DNA of 64,000 bases from Luteimonas sp. 8-5. Lineage in GTDB: Bacteria; Pseudomonadota; Gammaproteobacteria; Xanthomonadales; Xanthomonadaceae. Below, in pieces: positions 48,754-57,640 of the stretch (within the stretch, counting starts at the first letter, position 1; the number at the start of each line of letters is the position of its first letter). The notes under the pieces are model-generated. The model worked only from the letters and a program-made list of their open reading frames with translations, ran no database searches and was not told the origin of the DNA. The position numbers were made by a program, and so were the translations under genes. The DNA is taken from the NCBI RefSeq assembly GCF_029763755.1, contig NZ_JARUVM010000007.1:1-64000 (forward strand). The letters run 5' to 3'.

Positions 48754-49319
48754 AGCCCGCTCGAATTCCCGGCCGTCACCGGCAGCATGGCGTCGTGCTG
48801 GCGGTGGTGCTGATCCTCTTGCTGGTCATGACCCTGCTGGCCGTCGCAAGCCTCAGCGGCACCGTGCTCGAGGAGCGCATGGGCACAGCCCAGGTAGACC
48901 GCAACCTGTCGCTGCAGGCGGCCGAGGCGACGTGGCGCGAAGCCGAGGCGCGGGTGCGCACCCTGATCGACTCGGCCATTCCGGCCGTTGGTGACGACTG
49001 CAAGGAGGGCATCTGCCCGATACCCCAGCCGGGCGAAGCGGACGAACAGCAGCGCTGGCTCAACGACGGGTTCTGGGACGACGATTCCGGCTTCTGGGCC
49101 GAGTTCCAGACCGACCTCGACGACGTGACCGCGCAACCGCGCTACATCATCGAGCTCGTCGACGAAGCCGTGGCCGACCGCCAGACCTGCACCACCGGCG
49201 GCGACGTGTCGCTGGAAGCCAATTGCACCCAGACCAGCCAGCGATTCCGGATCACCGTGCGTTCGGCACAGGAAGGTCGTGCCGTGGTCATGCTGCAATC
49301 CATCTACGCAAAGCCCTGA
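48750..49319 (+). CDS. pilX: Minor pilin PilX
   Basis: This 189-residue prepilin has RQHG before VVLAVVLILLLVMTLLAVAS. As usual in PilX, there is no Glu5. The motif GTVLEERMGTAQVDRNLSLQ is typical of the family. It overlaps pilW by 4 bases and is followed after 16 bases by pilY1. Confidence 0.9.
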   Translation: MKPARIPGRHRQHGVVLAVVLILLLVMTLLAVASLSGTVLEERMGTAQVDRNLSLQAAEATWREAEARVRTLIDSAIPAVGDDCKEGICPIPQPGEADEQQRWLNDGFWDDDSGFWAEFQTDLDDVTAQPRYIIELVDEAVADRQTCTTGGDVSLEANCTQTSQRFRITVRSAQEGRAVVMLQSIYAKP

Positions 49320-49335
49320 TTCGAGGAGCCTGGAA

Positions 49336-52300
49336 ATGGCCAACAGGAAGATGAAGCGACACTCGCGTCACCCGGCATGGGCCAAGCATGCCCTGGTCGT
49401 CGCCTGTGCCTGCCTGTCCACGCTCCTGGGCGCTCCGGTGTCGGCAGCGACCAGCGACGTAGCGTTCCCCGCCGTCCCCTTGCAGTCGGGTACCCCTTAT
49501 CCGGCGCCCAACATCATGTTCATCCTCGACGACTCCGGGTCGATGACCTACGCGGCGATGCCGAAGGACATCAGCTCGTTCAGCGGCCTGGACGACGACA
49601 TCTGGGACAAGTCCTACGTCCACAACACGCTGTACTACAACCCGTACACGGAGTACCAGCCCTGGAAGAAGGCGGACAACAGTCGTTATACCGGCGGCAC
49701 CGACTACTCCAATGCCTACTCCGATTCGGACCTGGTCGGCGGCAGCACCACCAACCTGGGATCCTCGACCCAGACATTCTTCGTGCCGAAGGCCAATGCG
49801 ACGGACCTGGACGACGAGGACCAGTACGACAAGTACCAGATAAGATACGAGGACGGCAGCTTGCGCGTGGTCATGACGGGCGCGGAAGTCCGCGAGTCCT
49901 GGGACAACCGCGACATCGACGACCGGGAGTGGTGGTACGGAAGCATCGAGGTGCCTGCGGGGGCGACATCCCTGATCGTCCAGATGAGCGGTACCGACGA
50001 GGACAGCTGCGGTCGGCGATGCACCCGTCCCAACGGCGATGCCGACCTCTACCTGAGGAACGGGAGCAAGCCGACGACGTCGAGCTACGACCATGCCGAT
50101 ACCGATAGCGGCAACAACGACACCATCACCGTCGACAATCCTGCATCCGGCACCTGGTGGATCGGCGTCTACAACTCGAACAGGGATTACACGGCGGACA
50201 ACATCGACATCGACGCCGTTGCGACCGACCGGCAGTTCAAGACGCCGACCGGCCGCAGCGAAGCGGACGAAATGACCAACTTCGCCACTTGGTACTCCTA
50301 CCACCGTACCCGCATGAAGGTCGCCAAGTTCGCGGCCAGCGAAGCCTTCAGCCAGCTCGGAGACAATTACCGGGTCGGTTACGACTCGATCTGGAACCGC
50401 AAGCAGGGCGTCAGCAGCAACGACTCCTCGGCGCCCACCTCGGGCCCCGCGTATCCGATCCCGACGGGCGTCGACGAAGGCCTGTTCAAGGGAGCGAACC
50501 GAACCAAGTGGTTCGAGTTCCTGCACAAGGCCGAGGGCAACAACGGCACGCCGCTGCATGACGCCCTCTGGCGCGCGGGCGAATACTACGAATCCTCCGC
50601 GCCCTGGAAGTCGGGTACGGCCGCTGCAGACATCAGTTGCCGCCTGAGCTTCTCCATCCTGACGACGGACGGCTACTGGAACTCCCGCAGCCAAACCGAC
50701 TGGCGCGGCAACTATGACTCCAGCAAATACGGTGCCAACGCCGACGGTTCCGACGGTTCACGCATCGATCGTCCCGCCGGCGCCGTCGGCGGTTCCTATA
50801 CCTACAAGGCCAAGCGCCCGTACAAGGACGACCGCGCCGGTACGCTGGGCGACGTCGCCATGCACTTCTGGAAGCGCGACCTGCGCTCCACCCTCGACAA
50901 CAACGTGCCGACGTCCTCGGCCGACGAAGCGTTCTGGCAGCACATGGTGACCTTCGGCGTGGCGATCGGCCTCGCGGGCGAGCTCGATCCGGAAGACGAC
51001 CTTGTCGACCTCACCAGTGGCGCCAAGGAGTGGCCGGATCCGCGGCTCAGCGAGATGAGTGGCAGTGCGTCCTATGCCTCGCGCATCGACGATCTGTACC
51101 ACGCTACCGTGAACTCGCGTGGCGCCTTCGTTTCCGCGAGCGATCCGGCCAGGTTCGTCAACGGCCTGCTCAGCGCACTGACGACCATTTCCGAGCGTCC
51201 GGGCTCCGCCTCGAACGTGACCGCCAACAGCACCTCGTTCACGAGCGATACCCGCGTCTACCAGGCGAGCTATACCTCGGGGACATGGACCGGCGAACTG
51301 ACCGCTTACGTCGCCACCAGCGCCGGTATCCAGGGCGCACCGGCATGGAAGGCGTCGCAGGGCATTCCCACCGACTACACCAAGCGCAAGATCTGGACCT
51401 GGGACAAGGGCGGCGGCGAGGGTGCGGCGTTCCCGACCGCAGCACAGAAGACGGCACTCGATGTTTCCAGCCGTTCCGGTTCGGCAGCGACTGCCGACGA
51501 GAACGCGGCCTACATCAAGGGCGACAGGAGCAACGAACCGTCGAAGGATGGCAAGCTCCGGGCGCGCTCCAGCCTGCTGGGCGACATCGTGAACTCGTCG
51601 CCAATCTACGTGACCGACAGCGGCGCCCTGTTCGTCGGCGCCAACGACGGCATGCTGCACGCTTTCGATGGCAGCACCGGCAAGGAACTGTTCGCGTATG
51701 TGCCGGGCGGCATCAACCTCACCAACCTGGCTTCGTTGAGCGATCCACAGTACGGACAGACCGTTACCCACAAGTACTTCGTCGACGGACCGATCACGGT
51801 GTCCGCCAAGTCCCAGACCCCGGGCAAGAATTACCTCGTGGGCGCCCTCGGCCGCGGTGGCCGGGGCGTGTTCGCGCTGGACGTCACTACGCCTTCGAGC
51901 TTCGACGAGGACGACGTGCTCTGGGAATCCAGCTCCGATTCCGACATGGGCATGGTGTTGGGCGACCCGCTGGTGGTCACCCTCAATGACGCCGACCGGA
52001 CCAAGGCGGTCGTGGTCAGCAACGGCGTCAATAGCCCCGACGGCAGCGCCACGCTCTTCGTCCTGAAGCTTTCCGATGGCAGCGTGATCAAGGAGATCGA
52101 GGCCGGCACGGGCGGCGGCAACGGCCTGTTCGCTCCGCGCGGCTGGGACGACAATGGCGACGGCGCCGTCGACTACATCTATGCCGGCGACCTGCAGGGC
52201 AACCTGTGGAAGTTCGACCTTTCGGCCGACAAGTCGTCCGACTGGGAGGTGGCCAATTCCGGCGATCCGATGTACAAGGCGCGGGATGCGGACGGCAATG

Positions 52301-53010
52301 TGCAGCCGATCACCGCCGGCCTGGCGCTTGCCCGCAATCCCGACAACAGCGACCTGTGGGTGTTCTTCGGCACTGGCCGTTTCATGTCGGTCGACGACCT
52401 GACCAGCACCAGCGTACAGACGCTGTACGGCATCAAGGACGGTGGGAGTGCAGTGAAGGGCCGGACTTCCGACACCGAGTTCGGCGACCTGGTCAAGCGC
52501 GAGATCGTTGCGGTCAGCGACGACAAGCGCGTACGTGCCTTCGACGAGTGGAAGCGCACCCTGGAAGACGGAAAGAAGGGCTGGTTCCTCGACCTGGACG
52601 ATCCCTACAAGGGTGAGCGGGTCGTGAGCGGCCTGCGCGTCCTGGGCACCACCCTGATCGCGTCCAGCATCGTGCCGGGCACGGGTTCGTCCGCGTGCGA
52701 CGCCGGTGGCACGGGCTACATCAACGCGCTGGATGCGTTCACCGGCACCAGTCCGTCCCAGGCGTTCTTCGACGTAAACAAGGATGGCGTGGTCAACGAC
52801 GCGGACAAGATCAAGACGACGATCGACGGCAAGGAAGTGTACCTGCCGGCCGGTTCGCTCGACCTGGGCATCGGCATGCCGACCCGTGCGACCATCATCG
52901 ACAAGCTGCTGGTAGTCGGTGGCTCCGGTGGCGGCCTTGGCACGGTCACCATCGATCCACCGACGTTGGGCGCTCGCCGCGTCTCCTGGCGCGAAATCCT
53001 GAGGGATTGA
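49336..53010 (+). CDS. pilY1: Type IV pilus tip adhesin PilY1 with inserted PPC-like domain
   Basis: This 1224-residue exported protein has a signal peptide ending APVSAATS near residue 38. A von Willebrand A-like N-terminal half has a MIDAS start (LDDSGSMT, residues ~65-70) and is split by a segment at ~195-295 that looks like a bacterial pre-peptidase C-terminal domain (GDADLYLRNGS, then NPASGTWWIGVYN). The C-terminal beta-propeller has two calcium-loop-like motifs: DDNGDGAVDYIYAGDLQGNL near 938, and DVNKDGVVNDAD at 1146-1157. PilY1 promotes pilus extension, adhesion and surface sensing. ATG at 49336 follows GAGGAGCC. Confidence 0.9.
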   Translation: MANRKMKRHSRHPAWAKHALVVACACLSTLLGAPVSAATSDVAFPAVPLQSGTPYPAPNIMFILDDSGSMTYAAMPKDISSFSGLDDDIWDKSYVHNTLYYNPYTEYQPWKKADNSRYTGGTDYSNAYSDSDLVGGSTTNLGSSTQTFFVPKANATDLDDEDQYDKYQIRYEDGSLRVVMTGAEVRESWDNRDIDDREWWYGSIEVPAGATSLIVQMSGTDEDSCGRRCTRPNGDADLYLRNGSKPTTSSYDHADTDSGNNDTITVDNPASGTWWIGVYNSNRDYTADNIDIDAVATDRQFKTPTGRSEADEMTNFATWYSYHRTRMKVAKFAASEAFSQLGDNYRVGYDSIWNRKQGVSSNDSSAPTSGPAYPIPTGVDEGLFKGANRTKWFEFLHKAEGNNGTPLHDALWRAGEYYESSAPWKSGTAAADISCRLSFSILTTDGYWNSRSQTDWRGNYDSSKYGANADGSDGSRIDRPAGAVGGSYTYKAKRPYKDDRAGTLGDVAMHFWKRDLRSTLDNNVPTSSADEAFWQHMVTFGVAIGLAGELDPEDDLVDLTSGAKEWPDPRLSEMSGSASYASRIDDLYHATVNSRGAFVSASDPARFVNGLLSALTTISERPGSASNVTANSTSFTSDTRVYQASYTSGTWTGELTAYVATSAGIQGAPAWKASQGIPTDYTKRKIWTWDKGGGEGAAFPTAAQKTALDVSSRSGSAATADENAAYIKGDRSNEPSKDGKLRARSSLLGDIVNSSPIYVTDSGALFVGANDGMLHAFDGSTGKELFAYVPGGINLTNLASLSDPQYGQTVTHKYFVDGPITVSAKSQTPGKNYLVGALGRGGRGVFALDVTTPSSFDEDDVLWESSSDSDMGMVLGDPLVVTLNDADRTKAVVVSNGVNSPDGSATLFVLKLSDGSVIKEIEAGTGGGNGLFAPRGWDDNGDGAVDYIYAGDLQGNLWKFDLSADKSSDWEVANSGDPMYKARDADGNVQPITAGLALARNPDNSDLWVFFGTGRFMSVDDLTSTSVQTLYGIKDGGSAVKGRTSDTEFGDLVKREIVAVSDDKRVRAFDEWKRTLEDGKKGWFLDLDDPYKGERVVSGLRVLGTTLIASSIVPGTGSSACDAGGTGYINALDAFTGTSPSQAFFDVNKDGVVNDADKIKTTIDGKEVYLPAGSLDLGIGMPTRATIIDKLLVVGGSGGGLGTVTIDPPTLGARRVSWREILRD

Positions 53011-53012
53011 CG

Positions 53013-53429
53013 ATGAATCGCAAGATGCATGCACGATCGATGGGCGGCAGCAGGGGTTTCTCGCTGCTGGAACTGATGATCGCGGTGACGGTGCTCGGCA
53101 TCGTCACCGCCGCCGCGGTGGCCACGTACGGCAATTCGATGATCAAGACCCGGCGTGGCACCGCCGAGGCCTGCCTGATGGAGGCGGCGCAGTTCATGGA
53201 GCGAAACTACACGCTCAACATGACCTACGACGTGGACTTCCCGGAGCTGGCTTGCGCCGATGAACTCGACGGCTTCTACGAGTTCGATTTCATCGGCGTT
53301 CCCGACGCCACGACCTACGTGGTGGCCGCCACGCCGGAAGGCGACCAGGCCAAGGACACCCAGTGCGGGACGCTCTCGATCGACCAGGCCGGGGCGAAGA
53401 ACGCCAACAACATCGATGCCTGCTGGTAA
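53013..53429 (+). CDS. pilE: Type IV pilin PilE
   Basis: This 138-residue prepilin has a 15-residue leader ending GGSRG and mature start FSLLELMIAVTVLGIVTAAA with Glu5. The C-terminal domain has four cysteines, including the last-but-one residue (DACW), consistent with a D-region disulfide. It starts 2 bases after pilY1 and is the last gene of the operon. In this position PilE is usually a minor, not the major, pilin. Confidence 0.9.
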   Translation: MNRKMHARSMGGSRGFSLLELMIAVTVLGIVTAAAVATYGNSMIKTRRGTAEACLMEAAQFMERNYTLNMTYDVDFPELACADELDGFYEFDFIGVPDATTYVVAATPEGDQAKDTQCGTLSIDQAGAKNANNIDACW

Positions 53430-53475
53430 TCCGAAATCCGCAAACGGTTCCAGCGTTTTTGTCGGCCTTTTCCGA

Positions 53476-53505
53476 TTGACAGCGCAAATCGCGCGCCGCT
53501 AATGT
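53476..53505 (+). promoter_or_regulatory. Strong sigma70-type promoter of the non-coding RNA
   Basis: TTGACA (53476-53481), an 18-base spacer and TAATGT (53500-53505) form the best promoter seen in the window. It is placed about 50 bases after the pilE stop and drives no open reading frame. Confidence 0.75.
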
Positions 53506-53511
53506 GACCGC

Positions 53512-53783
53512 CGTCGCATCGATCCGCCCTCTCGGACGTTTGCGGGAGTAGCCGGTCGGCCCGTGGGAAAGGTTGCCGGATTACAGGCGTCCGGAGAGAG
53601 CGCCGATACACAAGGCAGGATGCCCGGCCGCGTTCCAGCCAAGGCTGGCGCGACCAGATCGGGGTACAACTCCATAAGCGGAAGCAGGGCAGGACGCCCA
53701 TGGGCAGGATGCCACCGGCAGGGAAGCCACGAGACTTTCCGGTGTTCGGAATTACCCGGTCCTCGAGAGAGGGCCGGGTTTTT
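53512..53783 (+). ncRNA. Structured sRNA, candidate CsrA/RsmA-sequestering RNA
   Basis: A transcript of about 270 bases is bounded by a consensus promoter and an intrinsic terminator, with no convincing reading frame inside. Three short hairpins present an AGGAY pentaloop on a GGC/GCC stem (53614-53624, 53687-53699, 53703-53713), each containing CAGGATG or CAGGACG, the repeat known from E. coli CsrB. In all I count eleven GGA triplets, roughly twice the chance number for this composition. Other structure includes CCAGCC-AA-GGCTGG at 53636-53649 and a long-range GGACG/CGTCC pairing near the 5' end. It does not look like RNase P RNA, tmRNA, 6S or SRP RNA. Titration of RsmA is inferred. Confidence 0.65.
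53754..53783 (+). terminator. Intrinsic terminator of the sRNA
   Basis: ACCCGG-T-CCTC, a GAGA tetraloop and GAGG-G-CCGGGT form an 11-bp stem with one wobble pair, followed by TTTTT. Confidence 0.85.
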
Positions 53784-53785
53784 CT

Positions 53786-53807
53786 TCGCGGCTTCCGCCG
53801 CTCCTAC
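53786..53807. repeat. GTAG repeat copy at the ExoD-gene stop
   Basis: On the minus strand this reads GTAGGAGCGGCGGAAGCCGC, identical to the left arm at 35805. Its TAG is the stop codon of the ExoD-like gene. It directly follows the sRNA terminator. Confidence 0.85.
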
Positions 53808-54409
53808 AGCAGCAGGTCGAGGGCGGGTGCCACGGCGGCGGCCAGCTTGCCCGAGGCCAGGCCGAAGCTCGCCACGGTGGCACTTCCGCCGACCCAGGCC
53901 ACCAGCATCAGCGCGCCGTCGCGTTCCAGCATCGCCAGCGCGAACAGCAGCAGGATGGCGCCGAACAGGTAGTTGGTGAGCGGGATCGGCAGCGCAAGCA
54001 GCAGGCCAAGCAACACCAGCAGCAGGCCGGTGAACAGGCGCGACGCCCGGTAGTGCAGCACCTCCGGCAGGCGCGGGCGCACCAGGCGCTCCAGGCGGGC
54101 AAGCCACGGCGACACCATGCGATCGAAACGGACCAGCGTATGCCGTTGCGGGCCGCGCGAGGCGATCGAGCGCGGCAGCCAGGGCCGGCGCCGGCCCCAC
54201 AGCAGTTGCAGGCCGATCAGCACCACGAGAGGCCCGCTGATCGCGCCGCCGATCGGCACCGGGATGAAGGCCGGCAGCGTGGCGATGAACAGCAACATGC
54301 CGTAAGCGCGCCGGCCCATGCCGGCCAGCAGCAACCGCAAGGGCAGGGTTTCGCCGGGGTCGCCAGCGGTGAAGCCGTCGAGCAGCGACCTGAGGCCGCG
54401 CTCAGGCAT
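53804..54409 (-). CDS. ExoD-family membrane protein
   Basis: This 201-residue protein has four or so hydrophobic segments and the ExoD pattern (LIGLQLLWGRRRPWLP, then FDRMVSPWLARLERLVRPRL). ExoD was first described as affecting exopolysaccharide and alkali tolerance in Sinorhizobium; its mechanism is unknown. The start overlaps the stop of the CBS-domain gene by 8 bases, so it is translated with it. It ends within a GTAG repeat. Confidence 0.85.
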   Translation of the reverse strand: MPERGLRSLLDGFTAGDPGETLPLRLLLAGMGRRAYGMLLFIATLPAFIPVPIGGAISGPLVVLIGLQLLWGRRRPWLPRSIASRGPQRHTLVRFDRMVSPWLARLERLVRPRLPEVLHYRASRLFTGLLLVLLGLLLALPIPLTNYLFGAILLLFALAMLERDGALMLVAWVGGSATVASFGLASGKLAAAVAPALDLLL

Positions 54410-55712
54410 CGTCGTCGCGGTCCTCGACTGCGACGCGCTGCAGCAGCAGCTTGTCGATCCGCGGGCCGTCCAGGTCGACCACCTCGATGCGCCAGCCCTC
54501 GAATTCGAAGTGCTCGCCGGCGTTGGGGATGCGGCCGAAGTTGGCGATCACCATGCCGGCCGCGGTGTGGTAGTCGTATTCGTCCTGGCCGGGCAGGGCG
54601 CCGCCGCCGAGCAGCTCGCGCAGGTCGTCGACCGGAAGCGAGCCGTCCACCAGCAACGAGCCGTCGTCGCGCGTCACCACCAGCGCTTCGGCGTCGGACG
54701 ATTCGCCGGACTGCACCCGGCCCAGGACCGCGCCCATCAGGTCGTTGACCGTGACCATGCCGGTGACGTCGCCGTACTCGTCGACCACCAGGGCCAGCGA
54801 CTGCTGCTCCTCGCGGAAGATCTCCAGCAGCTTCAGCGCATGCGTGGACTCGGACACGAATACCGCCGGGCGCAGGGTGGCGAACAGGTCCGGCAGGCCC
54901 TGGGCGAGGTCGTCGATGAGCGACTTGACCTCGAGCACGCCGAGCACGTCCGAGTCGCTGTCGCGATAGACCGGATAGCGGGAATAGGGCGTCTCGCGCA
55001 TGGCCTCGAGGTTCTCCTCGATGCTGGCGCCGGCGTCGAGCCAGGTGATCCGGACCCGCGGGGTCATCAGGCTGTCGGCGGTGCGGTCGCCCAGGCGCAT
55101 GACCCGCTGCATCATGTTGCGTTCGTCGGCGTCGATCACGCCCTGTTCGTGGCTTTCGCTCACCAGGGAGCGGATCTCCTCCTCGGTGATGGCATTGCGG
55201 GCGTCGTCGCGGATGCCCAGCAGGCGCAGCACGCCGCGGTTGATCGCACCCAGGACGTACACGATCGGGCGCGCCACGGTGGCCAGGCCGTGCAGCGGTA
55301 TCGCGACCTTGCAGGCGATGCCCTCGGCATTGGTCAGCGCCAGGCGCTTGGGGATCAGCTCGCCGAAGATCACCTGGCCGGCAGTGATCAGGCCCACCGC
55401 GGTGCCGATGCCGATGCCGGTCACGTACTCGCTGGCCCCGGGCCAGATGTCGCCGAGCCAGCCGGCGATGTTGGCGCCGATCGCCTCGCCGCCGAGGACG
55501 CCGGTGAGGATGCCGATCAGGGTGATGCCCACCTGGACCGTGGACAGCAGGTTGTCGGGGTGCTCGGCCAGCGCCAGTGCGGTGCGCGCGCCGCGGCTGT
55601 GCTCGGCCATCTGCCGCAACCGGGACTTGCGGGAGGTCATCAGCGCCATTTCCGACAGGGCGAAAAAGGCATTGAGGACGATCAGGGCAGCGACGATCAG
55701 CAGTTCCAGCAC
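54402..55712 (-). CDS. CNNM/HlyC-CorC family membrane protein
   Basis: This 436-residue protein has a DUF21/CNNM membrane domain (residues ~1-190, with LNAFFALSEMALMTSRKSRL), a CBS pair (VRITWLDAGASIEENLEAM to DVTGMVTVNDLMGAVLG) and a CorC/HlyC C-terminal domain (EYDYHTAAGMVIANFGRIP). It is thought to export or sense magnesium. The start is GTG at 55712, placing the first helix at the N-terminus (VLELLIVAALIVLNAFF). The longer frame upstream is antisense to the phosphate genes and is not used. Confidence 0.88.
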   Translation of the reverse strand: MLELLIVAALIVLNAFFALSEMALMTSRKSRLRQMAEHSRGARTALALAEHPDNLLSTVQVGITLIGILTGVLGGEAIGANIAGWLGDIWPGASEYVTGIGIGTAVGLITAGQVIFGELIPKRLALTNAEGIACKVAIPLHGLATVARPIVYVLGAINRGVLRLLGIRDDARNAITEEEIRSLVSESHEQGVIDADERNMMQRVMRLGDRTADSLMTPRVRITWLDAGASIEENLEAMRETPYSRYPVYRDSDSDVLGVLEVKSLIDDLAQGLPDLFATLRPAVFVSESTHALKLLEIFREEQQSLALVVDEYGDVTGMVTVNDLMGAVLGRVQSGESSDAEALVVTRDDGSLLVDGSLPVDDLRELLGGGALPGQDEYDYHTAAGMVIANFGRIPNAGEHFEFEGWRIEVVDLDGPRIDKLLLQRVAVEDRDDDA

Positions 55713-55871
55713 GCAGGGTTCCAGGGCCACGGAAGAGGGCACGAAGCTCGCGCCCGGATCATAACAGCCGCCCCGCAAAGCCCAGCGACGCGGCAAGACT
55801 ACGCGGAAGGGGCCTTGAACCGTCATAATTGACCCCTTCGCCAGGATTCGCGCCAAGGGGCCAGCTCGCTC

Positions 55872-56498
55872 ATGTTCTCCCTCCAGACCATTTTCGGGCA
55901 GGGCAAGCAGTTCTATGCCCTGCTGGACGAGGCGGCCGACGCCGCCTACGACAGCACCAAGGCCCTCCACGCCATGCTCCGCGAGCCGGGCAGGGTCCAC
56001 GCCCTGGACGCCTTCAAGCTGGCCCGCCAGCGCGAGCGCGACGCCTCCGAGAAGATCAGCCAGGCCCTGGTCGACAGCTTCATCACCCCGATCGAGCGCG
56101 AGGACATCGAGGCCCTGGCCTCGGCCCTGTACAAGATCCCCAAACAGGTCGAGCGCTTCGCCGACCGCTATGCCCTGGCCCGCCAGCGCCTGGAGGGCAT
56201 CGACTTCGCCCCGCGCGCGGCGATGCTGGAAAAGGCCGCCGCGGTGGTCGTGGAGATGGTGAAGGAGCTGCCGCGCCTGCGCCTGGAGCCGATGAAGCAG
56301 CTCAGCGACAAGCTGCGCGTGCTGGAGAACGAGGCCGACCGGCTGATCCTGGAGCTGTACCGGGACATCTATTCCGGGCGCCTGGAGGCCGCGGAGATGT
56401 TCCTGCTCAAGGAGTTCTTCGAGATCCTCGAGAAGGCGATCGACCGCTGCCGCGAGGCCGGCGTGGTTGCCTACGAAATCGCGCTGAAGAACAGCTAG
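55872..56498 (+). CDS. DUF47/PhoU-like phosphate transport accessory protein
   Basis: This 208-residue all-helical cytoplasmic protein of the TIGR00153/DUF47 family has SFITPIEREDIEALASALYK and NEADRLILELYRDIYSG. It almost always precedes a PiT transporter, as here with 10 bases between, and is thought to regulate it. CATAAT at 55824-55829 is a candidate -10. Confidence 0.9.
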   Translation: MFSLQTIFGQGKQFYALLDEAADAAYDSTKALHAMLREPGRVHALDAFKLARQRERDASEKISQALVDSFITPIEREDIEALASALYKIPKQVERFADRYALARQRLEGIDFAPRAAMLEKAAAVVVEMVKELPRLRLEPMKQLSDKLRVLENEADRLILELYRDIYSGRLEAAEMFLLKEFFEILEKAIDRCREAGVVAYEIALKNS

Positions 56499-56508
56499 GC
56501 CCGACCGC

Positions 56509-57639
56509 ATGGATTCGATGCTGGCCCTGGTCCTGGTCGTGGTGCTCGCGGCCCTCGTGTTCGAGTTCATCAACGGCTTCCACGACACCGCCAACTCCAT
56601 CGCCACGGTCGTGGCCACCAAGGTGCTGTCGCCAGGCCAGGCGGTGATCCTGGCGGCGACCATGAACCTGATCGGCGCGTTCATGGGAACGGCGGTGGCC
56701 AAGACCATCTCCTCCGGACTGGTCGACACCGAGGTAGTGAACGTCACTTCGCAGGTGCTGCTGTGCGCGCTGGGCGGCGGCATCACCTGGAACCTGATCA
56801 CCTGGTGGCTGGGCCTGCCGTCCTCGTCCTCGCACGCGCTGATCGGCGGCCTGTGCGGCGCCGCCCTGGCCGCGGCGCACAACGACTGGAACGCGCTGAT
56901 CTGGTCGCAGGAAGTGGGCAGCTGGACCAAGAACGGCGGACTGCTGTGGAAGGTGCTCGTGCCGATGATCAGCTCGCCGATCGCCGGTTTCACCCTCGGC
57001 GTGCTGATCATGGTCCTGCTGTATTCGCTGATCGCCGGATTGCGGCGCTTCGGCGGCCGCCTGCTGTCGCCGCTGTCGCGGCCGCGCTGGGTCAATGCCT
57101 TCTTCGGCAAGGCGCAACTGGTCTCGGCGGGGTACATGGGCTATGCCCACGGCACCAACGACGCGCAGAAGACCATGGGCATCATCGCCCTGACCGTGTT
57201 CGCCGCGCAGAGCAACGGCGTCCTCGACGACCTGCCGGGCTGGCTGTCGTTCCTGCATCCGAACGGCGACGAGAACGGCATCGATCCGTGGATCATCACC
57301 ACCTGTGCGCTGGTGATGGCGGCGGGCACCGCCGCCGGCGGCTGGCGCATCATCAAGACGCTGGGCCACAAGATGGTCAAGCTGCACCCGATCGACGGTT
57401 TCGCGGCCGAGTCGGCGTCTGCCACGATCCTGGTGACGGCCGCGCACTTCGGCATGCCGGTCTCGACCACGCACAGCATCTCCACCGCGATCATGGGCGT
57501 GGGTTTCGCCAAGAACCCGCGCGCGCTGAAGATCACCGTGATCGAGCGGATCATCTGGGCCTGGATCCTGACGATCCCGGCGGCGGGCGGCATCGCCTAT
57601 CTCCTGCTGCGCCTGTTCGAGCTCCTCGGCTGGGCGTGA
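56509..57639 (+). CDS. pitA: Low-affinity inorganic phosphate transporter PiT
   Basis: This 376-residue inner-membrane transporter has the duplicated PiT signature: NGFHDTANSIATVVATK near the N-terminus and YAHGTNDAQKTMGIIAL in the middle. About ten membrane segments are seen. It imports metal-phosphate complexes with protons. It forms an operon with the DUF47 gene. Confidence 0.93.
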   Translation: MDSMLALVLVVVLAALVFEFINGFHDTANSIATVVATKVLSPGQAVILAATMNLIGAFMGTAVAKTISSGLVDTEVVNVTSQVLLCALGGGITWNLITWWLGLPSSSSHALIGGLCGAALAAAHNDWNALIWSQEVGSWTKNGGLLWKVLVPMISSPIAGFTLGVLIMVLLYSLIAGLRRFGGRLLSPLSRPRWVNAFFGKAQLVSAGYMGYAHGTNDAQKTMGIIALTVFAAQSNGVLDDLPGWLSFLHPNGDENGIDPWIITTCALVMAAGTAAGGWRIIKTLGHKMVKLHPIDGFAAESASATILVTAAHFGMPVSTTHSISTAIMGVGFAKNPRALKITVIERIIWAWILTIPAAGGIAYLLLRLFELLGWA

Positions 57640-57640
57640 T

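Noticed and set aside
53512-53783. The non-coding RNA as RNase P RNA, tmRNA, 6S, SRP RNA, a cobalamin riboswitch or a c-di-GMP riboswitch
   Set aside because: The diagnostic cores of these classes as I know them are absent, no gene follows on the plus strand for a riboswitch to control, and the terminator ends the transcript directly.
55815-55845. A PhoB (Pho) box upstream of the DUF47-pitA operon
   Set aside because: Only one CCGTCATAATT-like half is present; the second half needed for a Pho box is not seen.
54402-57137. The upstream half of the CBS-protein frame as part of a 911-residue protein
   Set aside because: The extra 475 residues are antisense to the phosphate transporter genes, and the true N-terminal helix begins at 55712.
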